From Lachnospiraceae bacterium (GTDB lineage: Bacteria; Bacillota; Clostridia; Lachnospirales; Lachnospiraceae), in contig CAJTFW010000006.1 of NCBI GenBank assembly GCA_910575445.1, positions 62,001-126,000 on the forward strand: a stretch of DNA of 64,000 nt, in the 5' to 3' direction. The notes below the pieces were generated by a model that worked only from the letters and a program-made list of their open reading frames with translations, did no database searches and was not told where the DNA came from. The position numbers and the translations under genes are program-made. Every line of letters starts with the position of its first letter. Position 1 is the stretch's first letter. Positions 55,446 through 63,784 of this stretch are shown piece after piece.

Positions 55446-55646
55446 ATGGCTAAGATTACAAAAGACATGATTATTGCGGATTTGGTCAAGATGGATGAGA
55501 ATATCATTCCGATTCTGATGAGAGAAGGTATGCACTGCATCGGATGCCCGTCTGCACAGGCAGAGAGTCTTGCAGAAGCAGCAGTCGTTCATGGGATGGA
55601 CCCTGATGTATTGGTTGCACGTCTAAATAATTTTCTTGAAGCATAA
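55446..55646 (+). CDS. DUF1858 redox-disulfide-domain protein
   Basis: 66 residues. ITKDMIIADLVKMDENIIPI followed by MHCIGCPSAQAESLAEA, with a CxxC pair, matches the DUF1858 family found near hybrid-cluster proteins and other redox enzymes. The role is unknown; the cysteine pair suggests disulfide chemistry or metal binding. AGGAGG lies upstream. A terminator hairpin (55654-55689) follows. Confidence 0.85.
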   Translation: MAKITKDMIIADLVKMDENIIPILMREGMHCIGCPSAQAESLAEAAVVHGMDPDVLVARLNNFLEA

Positions 55647-55653
55647 GCCAAAA

Positions 55654-55689
55654 AGGGCTGCCACAGACAATCTGCGGCAGCCTTTCTTA
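55654..55689. terminator. Terminator between DUF1858 gene and mecA
   Basis: GGCTGCC pairs with GGCAGCC around ACAGACAATCTGC and a short T tract follows; it lies between convergent genes. Confidence 0.7.
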
Positions 55690-55699
55690 TGGTTATCCT

Positions 55700-56434
55700 C
55701 TATACCTCACAGAGGGACTGCAATGCCTTAGCCGGAAGCAAGATGGAAAAATGCTCCTTCATATAGGCTTCGTTAGATATCGTATATTTGCTGCTGGCCC
55801 CATATTCAGAGAGAATATTGCAGACCTTGTTGAATTCTTCCGGCGTATGGTCGGATTTGGTGATAACTAGATGATACTGCGTCGTATCAGGATTCTTATA
55901 CAGCCGGTTCTCGCCGTGATAGATTCCTTTGAGGATACGGGAGGCCTCTAGAAGGGACTCTAACCGAAGGAAGATATAGAGCTTACGCATATCCAGCTCA
56001 TTGGCCAGTGTAGCTGCCTGTTGCTCTCTGGTCTCCTTGGGCGTGTTCTTTAGACGATGCTCCAAAAGTTTCTGGAACAAATCCAGAACTTCATCTGCAC
56101 CATCAGGTAAAAAGTCTTTGACAGATTCGTCTAACGAATCTGATGTACTTTGGGAGAATCTGGAAAATCTGGTATCCAGCTCCTCTGGGTCTGACACTTT
56201 TGTTATATCTAAAATAATGCACTCATTCGGCATAGGTATTGCTTCAATCATCAATGGAATGTTATCGGCCTCAAAGCCAAATTGGTGCGAGGCTTGCTCC
56301 ATCATATCCCGGAAAAGAGAACGCGCTTTCTCAGAACCATAGGCGATCTCACTGAGCTTGATATGACGAACTTCCAAATCATCACGTGTCAGAATACAAC
56401 GTATTTTGTTTTCATTGATTTTTTCGATTTTCAT
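55700..56434 (-). CDS. mecA: MecA-family adaptor protein
   Basis: 244 residues. The N-terminal substrate-binding domain begins MKIEKINENKIRCILTRDDL and contains MEQASHQFGFEADNIPLMIEAIP. The C-terminal ClpC-binding domain ends EHFSILLPAKALQSLCEV. MecA hands proteins to the ClpC-ClpP protease. The acidic linker typical of the family is present (about 85-125). Confidence 0.9.
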   Translation of the reverse strand: MKIEKINENKIRCILTRDDLEVRHIKLSEIAYGSEKARSLFRDMMEQASHQFGFEADNIPLMIEAIPMPNECIILDITKVSDPEELDTRFSRFSQSTSDSLDESVKDFLPDGADEVLDLFQKLLEHRLKNTPKETREQQAATLANELDMRKLYIFLRLESLLEASRILKGIYHGENRLYKNPDTTQYHLVITKSDHTPEEFNKVCNILSEYGASSKYTISNEAYMKEHFSILLPAKALQSLCEV

Positions 56435-56555
56435 GCGCTCACAACCTGTTATATAATATTTGTAGTTTAGTATAGTATAAACAAAAAATAGAAATATGTA
56501 AAGTATAGCTTGTTGTTAATAAAGGAAAATATTCTGAAATTTTTGTGAAATCTCC

Positions 56556-56583
56556 TTGAAAATGGAAGAATGTCGTGTATAAT
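56556..56583 (+). promoter_or_regulatory. Promoter upstream of the GH18 gene leader
   Basis: TTGAAA (56556-56561), a 16-base spacer and TATAAT (56578-56583). It would give a leader of about 325 bases before the GH18 start. Confidence 0.65.
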
Positions 56584-56914
56584 GGAACTGTAAGTCTATG
56601 TTTCTGATTCTTTTCACAGTTCTGTGAGAAAAATCCAGTTGTTTTTATCAGATAAAAGGAGGGATGCTACAAAGGGCAGTCTGTACATATTTATCAAAAA
56701 TAATATATCACAGAATCTTCTTTTGGAATCATGTGCATACTGCTAGAGAGAGAACAAGGCTGTCGGGGAATCAACAGTATTAAAAAGTTGAGAAGAAAAG
56801 TCTCTATGTCCTGTAGATTGTGGTGGTGGGAATGACAGCTTTGTGGTATACTATACCATACGGGTGTGTAAAACGCAGCCTTTCACAAGGGATAAAGTGT
56901 TTAGGAGGACGTTT
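56584..56914 (+). other. Long leader of the GH18 gene with palindromes
   Basis: It holds a CACAG/CTGTG hairpin (about 56616-56627), a 15-bp palindrome TTTTATCAGATAAAA (56643-56657), a possible long-range stem GCAGTCTGTACAT / ATGTGCATACTGC, and a perfect 15-bp palindrome TGGTATACTATACCA (56844-56858). A 41-codon frame starting ATGCTACAAAGG directly after AAGGAGGG is possible but poorly spaced. No known riboswitch was recognised. Confidence 0.45.
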
Positions 56915-58726
56915 ATGATAAGAGAAGACAACGACGAGAGAGAAGAACAAGAAGAGCGGCCAAAGAGACCACCAAGAAATAGAAAAAGCAGAAGGAAACG
57001 TTTCAAAAGACGCAGAAGAAGACGCAATCCACAGTTTCTCCCAGTATTGATTGCTGTGGCATTGATTGTGCTAATTGGCGGTATCTTGGTTGGCAAGATA
57101 CTGTATGATAAATATTCTCCATCAAAAGAACTGGCTGATACCACAGAATATTTTCAGCTGACAGATGACCAGGAGATTGCCATCTTATACAACAATGCTC
57201 TGCTTGAAGACAAGGGAAGACTGATTGATAACAGAGTCTATCTGGATGTCGAGACAGTCTATCAGTATGTAAATCCTAGATTTTACTGGGACGCAACAGA
57301 GAATCTGTATTTGTATGCGCTTCCAACAGAGCTAGTAAGTGTCGGGGTGGGCAGCAATGAATATACTGTCTCCAAGGCAAAGCAGAGTGAAGACTATATC
57401 ATCTTGCGGGCAGACGGAGAACGTGCGTTTGTGGCGTTAGATTTTGTGAATAAATATACAAACTTTACCTATGAATATTGGGAAGACCCCAATCATGTGC
57501 ATATTGTCAGCGAATTTGGCAATAAAGATGTTGTAACTGCACAGAAAAAGACACAGGTACGCTATCAGGCCGGGATTAAGAGTCCGATATTGACCACAGC
57601 GGACAAAGGGACAACGATGTATGTGCTAGAGGAATCCGAGGATATTGGAGAATGGACGAAGGTACTGACAAAAGACGGCTATATTGGTTATGTGCGCAAT
57701 AAGCAGATATCATCTGTAACACAGGAGACTGTGACGGAGCCAGAGTTCTCTGAGCCAGTCTATTCCAATATTTCCAAAGACTATACCATCAATCTGTCCT
57801 GGCATCAGGTGACGAATCAGGATGCCAATGAAAATATCTACCGCGTTCTGGCAGATACGAAAGGTCTGACAACGATTTCACCGACCTGGTTCTTTCTAAG
57901 TGACAATGATGGTGGGATTGAATCGCTAGCTAGTCAGGAGTATGTCAACCATTGTCACCAAAACGGCGTTGAAGTATGGGGACTTGTCGAAGATATCAGA
58001 CATAAAGATACAATTAAAGACCTTGAGATATTTTCCAGAACATCCAGCCGGCAGAAGCTTGTCAGCAATCTGATAGCACAGGCAATTCAATACGACTTAG
58101 ACGGCATCAATCTGGATATGGAATTTATCAACGAAGAAAGTGCAAGAGCCTATATAGAATTTGTGCGCGAGCTGTCGATTATGTGCCGCTTAAATGGGAT
58201 TGTGCTCTCGATTGATAACTATGTACCGGCTGCACATAACCTGTTCTATAACAGAAAGGAGCAGGGAATTGTGGCGGATTATGTGATTATTATGGGATAC
58301 GATGAGACGCCAGCGAATTCAGATGTGGCTGGAAGTGTGGCATCCCTTGGCTTTGTGGAAAAAGGAATCCAAGATACCCTCACAGAAGTTCCCAAGGAAA
58401 AAGTGATTAACGCGATGCCATTTTACACCCGCTTTTGGAAGACCAATGGAGATGGGGAAGTGAGCCAGGAGACGCTTGGTATGAACAGTGCAGATGCCAA
58501 AGCAGTCAACAACGAGGTAGAGCCTGTCTGGGATGAGACAACACAGCAATACTATCTGGAACTTGAATACGAGGGTAGCATCTATCAGATGTGGATGGAA
58601 GAAGAACGCTCGATTGAGGAGAAATTAAAACTAATCAAACAGTATGAGCTTGCCGGCGTTGCCTCCTGGAAACTAGGTCTAGAGAGAGCTGGCATCTGGG
58701 ACATTATCTTAAAATATGTAAATTGA
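56915..58726 (+). CDS. Membrane-anchored GH18-family glycosidase with SH3 domain
   Basis: 603 residues from the ATG at 56915 (TTAGGAGG upstream). The N-terminus is very Arg-rich (about 10-42), then a membrane helix (about 46-68), a Cu-amine-oxidase-N-like domain (about 85-210), a bacterial SH3 domain (about 212-268) and a GH18 barrel (about 290-603). The catalytic motif is DGINLDMEF with Glu403, matching the DGxDxDxE pattern. Relatives act on peptidoglycan or chitin-like N-acetylglucosamine polymers, some during spore formation or germination. Confidence 0.88.
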   Translation: MIREDNDEREEQEERPKRPPRNRKSRRKRFKRRRRRRNPQFLPVLIAVALIVLIGGILVGKILYDKYSPSKELADTTEYFQLTDDQEIAILYNNALLEDKGRLIDNRVYLDVETVYQYVNPRFYWDATENLYLYALPTELVSVGVGSNEYTVSKAKQSEDYIILRADGERAFVALDFVNKYTNFTYEYWEDPNHVHIVSEFGNKDVVTAQKKTQVRYQAGIKSPILTTADKGTTMYVLEESEDIGEWTKVLTKDGYIGYVRNKQISSVTQETVTEPEFSEPVYSNISKDYTINLSWHQVTNQDANENIYRVLADTKGLTTISPTWFFLSDNDGGIESLASQEYVNHCHQNGVEVWGLVEDIRHKDTIKDLEIFSRTSSRQKLVSNLIAQAIQYDLDGINLDMEFINEESARAYIEFVRELSIMCRLNGIVLSIDNYVPAAHNLFYNRKEQGIVADYVIIMGYDETPANSDVAGSVASLGFVEKGIQDTLTEVPKEKVINAMPFYTRFWKTNGDGEVSQETLGMNSADAKAVNNEVEPVWDETTQQYYLELEYEGSIYQMWMEEERSIEEKLKLIKQYELAGVASWKLGLERAGIWDIILKYVN

Positions 58727-58758
58727 CAGGGCTTGTATAGATGGAATAGGAATCAAAT

Positions 58759-58798
58759 CGCCGCATATATTTTGGTAAAGTATATGCGGCGGTTTTTA
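58759..58798 (+). terminator. Terminator of the GH18 gene
   Basis: CGCCGCATATA pairs with TATATGCGGCG, followed by GTTTTTATA. Confidence 0.85.
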
Positions 58799-58802
58799 TA
58801 TA

Positions 58803-58955
58803 TTGGAAAGAAAAAAATGGGAATTATTGATGTCGGTGGTATTGATTTTCTGTGCATGTATTCTTGCAGAGAAAGGATGGGAACGTGCCTCAAGTCGCCA
58901 GGTTACAGCAGAGGATGCAAAGTGGACCGTGGTACTAGATGCCGGACATGGAGGG
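58803..58955 (+). pseudogene. 5' fragment of an N-acetylmuramoyl-L-alanine amidase
   Basis: A membrane helix (LLMSVVLIFCACILAEKG) is followed by TVVLDAGHGG, the first zinc-binding motif of the Amidase_3 family, after which homology ends abruptly. The frame runs on to 59039 through unrelated sequence that contains the promoter of the next gene. About four-fifths of the enzyme is missing, including the other zinc ligands. The start could be TTG 58803 or ATG 58830; neither has a strong ribosome site. The gene was probably a CwlD-like amidase cut by insertion of the mobile DNA that follows. Confidence 0.75.
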
Positions 58956-58981
58956 ACTTTTATCAGACCGAAAAAATCAGA

Positions 58982-59009
58982 TTGCACAGTGTGTGGTGCA
59001 TGTTATAAT
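58982..59009 (+). promoter_or_regulatory. Promoter of the PD-(D/E)XK gene
   Basis: TTGCAC (58982-58987), a 16-base spacer and TATAAT (59004-59009), followed by a strong AGGAGGTGAC at 59031-59040. Confidence 0.7.
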
Positions 59010-59545
59010 AGAGGTACAAATCTAAGTATAAGGAGGTGACAAAAAGATAGAAGAATTTGAGGCAGGACAAGATACTGTAAGTGTAGAAAGATTGGTAGAT
59101 AATCTTACCTTATTTGATGATGATCTGATGTCGCTGGTGTTTGACAGAAACAATTTAGCAACTGAATTACTTTTGAAGATTATATTGAGAAAAGATGATA
59201 TAGAAGTCGTTAATGTAATTGGACAGAAAGAATTGGAGAATCCACTGGTCACAGGGCGAAATATCAGGTTGGACATACTTGCTAGAGACAATACAGGCAG
59301 AACCTACAATGTAGAAGTTCAAAGGAGTAACTCTGGAGGCGATGAAAGACGTGCAAGATTTCATAGTAGTATGGTTGATATCCGTATGTTAAAGGCTGGA
59401 CAAGATTTCAAAGAATTAAAAGAGTCTTATATTATATTTATAACAAAAGAAGACTATTTTGGTTGTGGATTGCCAATTTATACGATTCATCGTCATTTTG
59501 AAGAGATTGACCGGATATTTGAAGATGGTTCACATATTATATATG

Positions 59546-61440
59546 TGGCGCGGGCTGAGAAATCAGCATAGCTGATTTCCACTGATAGACAGAGGTTTTG
59601 TCTGTCTTTGTAAGCTGATAATATAAAGCAGGAAAATCCTGTCAGGTAAGGTTTAGCCAACCGCCTGTACCGAGTCCTTGGAGTCGAAGCGGTAACGTCA
59701 GATTTAAGCGTAGGACAGGGAGCGACAGAGCCGAAACGAAAGTGAAGTGATTGAGATGGGAAATAGATATAGGGTCGGAAATGGTCGATGTGCTTACATA
59801 CACAGCAGACAATATCTCTATGACCGATAGGGCGAGGGAATAGAGGCATCCCCCAGTCTGAGAGCTTGGCGAGGTTGCTGATAATTATATTATACGGAAC
59901 AGCCGAGGTCCTGATGTCTCCCTGAAAAGGGTATGGAAACCAAACCGAAGGAATGAGGCAGGAATCCAAATGGGCAGCAGGAAGTCCGATACACTCATAG
60001 TACCACAGAAACTGCCAATCACAGTGGAGGGAAGGGGTGTACACTTTACAGCTTCAAGTAAATCAAGGTCATGCAGACAAGGGAGAGCTGAGGACATGGT
60101 GAATGAATTACTTGGAATAAAGTACAATATCGCAAAAGCGAACGCAACGGACAGGAAAGTACAGAATCTGGCGTCGTATATCAATGTTGAAAGCCTGAAA
60201 GCTATCCATAAAACTATGGATAAGAATAAGGCTGGTGGTATAGACAGGGTGACGAAAGAAGAATATGAACAGAATCTGGAAAAAACCTTGAAAATCTCAT
60301 AGAAAGAATGAAGAGCGGAAGCTATAAGCCAAATCCAATAAGACGGGTCTATATACCGAAAGAAACAAAAGGCAAAATGAGACCGTTGGGAATATCCTGT
60401 TATGAGGATAAACTGGTTGAAAATGCGATTGCACAGATACTGGAACAGATTTATGAGCCGAAATTTTATGATGAGAGTTATGGGTTCAGGCCAAACCGGA
60501 ACTGTCACAAGGCAGTAAAGAAGGTTGTAGAGACAGTGAGATATGAGAAAACGAATTACGTGGTAGAGGCGGACATCAGGGGATTCTTTGATAATGTAGA
60601 CCACGAATGGCTGATGAAGATGCTTGCACATGACATAGCGGACAGGAAATTTCTTGGAATTATAGAGAAGTTTCTAAAAGCAGGAATCATGGAAGACGGC
60701 AAATATCTGGACAGTGAGAAAGGTACTCCGCAGGGGAACGGTGCCAGCCCAATACTGGCAAATATATACCTGCATTATGTACTGGATAACTGGTTTGTTT
60801 TGTATGCTGTTTTCAGAGAAAGTATGAGGCAGAAGTGTTCCGCCAGAGATTGGAGGAAAGGTTTGCCAAATACGGACTGGAACTGGCGGAAGAAAAGACC
60901 AGAATATTGGAATTTGGAAGATTTGCGGAGCAAGACAGGAAAAGAAGGGGGGAGGGAAAACCGGAAACATTTGATTTTCTGGGTTTTACGTTTTACTGTA
61001 GTACAGATGCGAAGAAACGCTTCTTCCGATGCAAGGTAAAGACAAGCCGGAAGAAACTGCGCAGTAAGACAAAAGCGCTGAAGGAATGGATAAAGAACCA
61101 CAGAGATATGCCGTTGGAATGGATATTTAAAATGATAAATGCCAAGCTAAGGGGACATTATCAGTATTACGGGGTGACGGATAACATGGAGGAAATGTGC
61201 CTGTATCTGCACAACACAAAGCGGCTGTTGTTTAAGTGGCTAAACCGTAGAAGTCAGAGAAGGAGTTATACCTGGGAGGCTTTTACAAAGGGGTTATTGA
61301 GAACTTTTCCGTTAATACAGCCACAAATCAGGGTAAGTCTGTTAGGAAGATGATGTATGAATGTAAAGTGAAAAGCCGTATGCGTTAGTAGCGCACGTAC
61401 GGTTTTGTATAGGGGTATGGGGAGTAATCCCCATATCTAC
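59546..61440 (+). mobile_element. Group II intron inside the PD-(D/E)XK gene
   Basis: About 1.9 kb. The 3' part shows domain V (AGCCGTATGCG ... CGCACGTACGGTT, about 61370-61404) and a domain VI-like stem (TATGGGGA / TCCCCATA) with the end CTAC at 61440. The 5' part (59550-59960) has typical ribozyme features but no coding sequence. A reverse transcriptase frame starts near 59970. The ends are inferred from exon continuity and could be off by one base because the two ends share a T. The 5' end GTGGCGCG only loosely fits the GUGYG consensus. Confidence 0.85.
59970..61353 (+). pseudogene. Group II intron reverse transcriptase/maturase, broken
   Basis: Three frames carry one protein. Fragment 1 (59970-60302) ends at a frameshift where six As stand in place of the seven needed to keep GAAAAAAACCTT in frame. 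Fragment 2 (60308 to about 60800) holds RPLGISCYEDKLVENAI, YGFRPNRNCHKAV, ADIRGFFDNVDHEWL and KGTPQGNGASPILANIYLH. Fragment 3 (about 60795-61353) restarts at FVCCFQRKYEAEVFRQRLEE and has the maturase end. Between fragments 2 and 3 the segment with the catalytic YADD motif is deleted. Reverse transcription is therefore lost, though splicing might still occur in trans. Confidence 0.85.
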
Positions 61441-61839
61441 TAGAGAATGGAAGTTATAGAGGTGATGATCCGATTGGAAGATTAATGCATGATTTTGACT
61501 GTAAAGATTCAAAAGATATTTATTATTCGCAGTTAGCAAATGGAGTAAGACATTTTAAGGAAGAAGGAGGTCGAGCGGTTGTGTGTCAGGCAGTGAAAGA
61601 ATATGCAAAGGAATATGCAAAAGAATATGCGAAAGAATATGCAAATAAGGTAGCAATAAAGACTGCGATTGAGACAGGCATTGAGTATAAGATAGAAAGA
61701 AATTTGATTATAGAAAATGTTTGCAAAAAATTTGGCATCGTTAAAGCAGAAGCTGAAGAAATTTATTGTAAGATAATCAGTGAGGCATAACATTTTTGGA
61801 TGTCTTACACCTGATTCATATTCTGTTAATAAAGAGAAT

Positions 61840-62004
61840 ATGCTGTTAAAAAACAGAATGGACTCTAACAAAATGAGCCATCAGATCAGCACACAGAATA
61901 AGACAAAGAAATGGAGAGTTGTCAGAAGCTATACATCAAAGTTCTCTTGCATAGAGGCGGTTGAGAGACTGATTGAGATTCACAGCAATATAAAGGGGAA
62001 TTAA
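61840..62004 (+). CDS. Small conserved protein upstream of the serine recombinase
   Basis: 54 residues from the ATG at 61840. KKWRVVRSYTSKFSCIEAVERLI is a pattern I associate with small proteins encoded next to large serine recombinases in Firmicute mobile elements. The role is unknown; it may assist recombination. It ends two bases before the recombinase start. Confidence 0.55.
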   Translation: MLLKNRMDSNKMSHQISTQNKTKKWRVVRSYTSKFSCIEAVERLIEIHSNIKGN

Positions 62005-62006
62005 TT

Positions 62007-63722
62007 ATGGCGAATAGACGAATCAGATTTTCGGTACATAATTCGCTGTATAAAGATACATGGAGCGTTGGCATCTATGTCCGTCTGTCTGATGAAGACA
62101 GAGACAAAAGAGAGAAGACCGACTTAAGCCAAAGTATCATCAATCAGATTGCCTATATCAGAAGCTATATAGAGATGTTGAATGACAGTTCTGAGGAAGT
62201 GTTTCGGTTGAAAGAATATAAAGTGTATTGCGATGATGACCATACAGGTATGAACTTTAAGCGTGATGGTTTTCAGAGTATGATGAGGGATGCAGGAGCA
62301 GGTTTAATTGACTGTATCATTGTGAAAAACTTATCAAGATTGGGCAGATATGATAAAGAGATGCAGCAGTATCTGGAAGATGAGTTTGAGCAGTATGGCA
62401 GGGAGATCCGTCTGGTCGCCATTGGGGATAATTATGACAGTCTGTATAAGGAGATCGGAGTCATTGATAAAGTGATACTGCTTCTGAACCGTGAGTATTC
62501 AGAGCAACAGCATCGTAATGTCTGTATTGGTATGCATGCCATGCAGAAAAAGGGGCTGTTTGTGGGTGCGTTTCCTCCATATGGTTATATCAAAGACCCA
62601 AAGGACCGGCACCATTTGCTTCCAGACCCTACAGCTTCTGAGGTTGTGAAGAGGATTTATGAGGAGTATCTGTCCGGCGTTTCTGCAAAGGAGATCGCCG
62701 CAGGACTGACCGCAGATGGAATTGTCAATCCTTCCACATATAAGAGATTGCATGGATCTAATTTCAAATGCGGTGCAAAGATTTCTGATAAGGAGGTACA
62801 TTGGAGAGGAGATGGTGTCAAACGTATTCTGATGGATGAGGTCTACACTGGCACGTTGGTTCAACATAAGCAGGTGAAGCGGAAGCTCACTGACAACAGA
62901 CCCTCTCAACTGCCAAAAGATCAGTGGATTCGCTGTGAAGGTACGCATAAGGCACTGATTTCCAAAGAGAGATGGGACATTGTTCAATCCATGATGAAAA
63001 ACATCAGGCGCGATACGACAAAGAAAGACGAGATAACAATTTTTAAAGGATTGCTAAAGTGCGGCGACTGTAAACATGCTATGCGGAAAAAGTATGATAA
63101 GTATATCAATGTGGTAAACGGTGGGACATCTAAGTATCTGTATTATAATTGTGGTACTTATCGTGACTACAGTCAGAAATATAAGCGGATGGGAGAGAAT
63201 GTGCCCAAGTGTACCAGTCATTATATATCGGATAAAATGCTCAGGGGTATTGTTATCGATGACATCAATAAAATCATCAGTCAGGTGGAAAACTTAAACG
63301 AGATGGTGAAAAAGTATCAGGATAGGTTGTCTGATGATAAAACAAATACAATACAACATGAGATTGATAATAAAACGAAAACAATCCAGAAGTATCAGGA
63401 ACGCATGAAAACAGCCAGGGGTATGCTCTATGATGGAATTATCAACAGAGACGAGTATGAAAGTGATGTTGCTGACATTCAAAACGATATTGAACGTTTT
63501 AAGAAAGAGATTCACTTTCTGACAGAACTTACCATGTCTACTTCAGCGGTGTTTTCAAACCAGTGGATACAGAAGCTTCTGGAGAATGGTAAAATTACAG
63601 AGCTTGACCGGGTGACCGTGGTGGAGTTCATTGAGAAGATTTATGTATACGAGGATAAACATATTGAGATTGTGTATAAGTTCAGTGATGAGTTTGACCA
63701 TTTGTTTACGGATTTTGTCTGA
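62007..63722 (+). CDS. Large serine recombinase
   Basis: 571 residues. The catalytic domain has Ser28 in VGIYVRLSDEDRD, then KNLSRLGRYDKEMQQYLE. The recombinase domain follows (about 190-310: FPPYGYIKDPKDRHHL, VKRILMDEVYTGTLVQHK), then a zinc ribbon (CGDCKHAM near 345-352, further Cys later) and a C-terminal coiled coil. It resembles the site-specific integrases of ICE/Tn elements. No other conjugation or cargo genes lie in the window, so it may belong to a mostly lost element or one end of a mosaic insertion. Confidence 0.92.
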   Translation: MANRRIRFSVHNSLYKDTWSVGIYVRLSDEDRDKREKTDLSQSIINQIAYIRSYIEMLNDSSEEVFRLKEYKVYCDDDHTGMNFKRDGFQSMMRDAGAGLIDCIIVKNLSRLGRYDKEMQQYLEDEFEQYGREIRLVAIGDNYDSLYKEIGVIDKVILLLNREYSEQQHRNVCIGMHAMQKKGLFVGAFPPYGYIKDPKDRHHLLPDPTASEVVKRIYEEYLSGVSAKEIAAGLTADGIVNPSTYKRLHGSNFKCGAKISDKEVHWRGDGVKRILMDEVYTGTLVQHKQVKRKLTDNRPSQLPKDQWIRCEGTHKALISKERWDIVQSMMKNIRRDTTKKDEITIFKGLLKCGDCKHAMRKKYDKYINVVNGGTSKYLYYNCGTYRDYSQKYKRMGENVPKCTSHYISDKMLRGIVIDDINKIISQVENLNEMVKKYQDRLSDDKTNTIQHEIDNKTKTIQKYQERMKTARGMLYDGIINRDEYESDVADIQNDIERFKKEIHFLTELTMSTSAVFSNQWIQKLLENGKITELDRVTVVEFIEKIYVYEDKHIEIVYKFSDEFDHLFTDFV

Positions 63723-63784
63723 TGCAGCGTTGGTTTGCAGAATTTGGAAGTAGAAACAAAGATGATAAAGGAGATTTACAGAAG

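Larger units (their letters stand above)
59047..61790 (+). pseudogene. PD-(D/E)XK nuclease family transposase gene, split by a group II intron
   Basis: Exon 1 (to about 59545) encodes the nuclease core: LVTGRNIRLDILARDNTGRTY then NVEVQR, the D...ExQ active-site pattern. Exon 2 (from about 61441) resumes ENGSYRGDDPIGRLMHDFDC and ends in a KEYA repeat and helical tail. Removing 59546-61440 rejoins Tyr-Val-Glu-Asn-Gly in frame. The codon at the expected start (59047, ten bases after GGAGG) is ATA, not ATG; the first standard start in frame is TTG 59092. Such proteins form multi-copy families (Rpn/PDDEXK) thought to nick DNA and spread. Confidence 0.8.

Noticed and set aside
56661-56786. Small open frame MLQRAVCTYLSK... 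in the GH18 leader
   Set aside because: The ATG touches AGGAGGG with almost no spacing and the peptide matches no pattern I recognise; kept only as part of the leader description.
56584-56830. 6S RNA candidate in the GH18 leader
   Set aside because: I could not pair the two ends or form the central bubble needed for 6S RNA.
58956-59039. Continuation of the amidase frame with two Cys residues
   Set aside because: This part overlaps the promoter and ribosome site of the next gene and has no amidase similarity, so it is read-through coding by chance.
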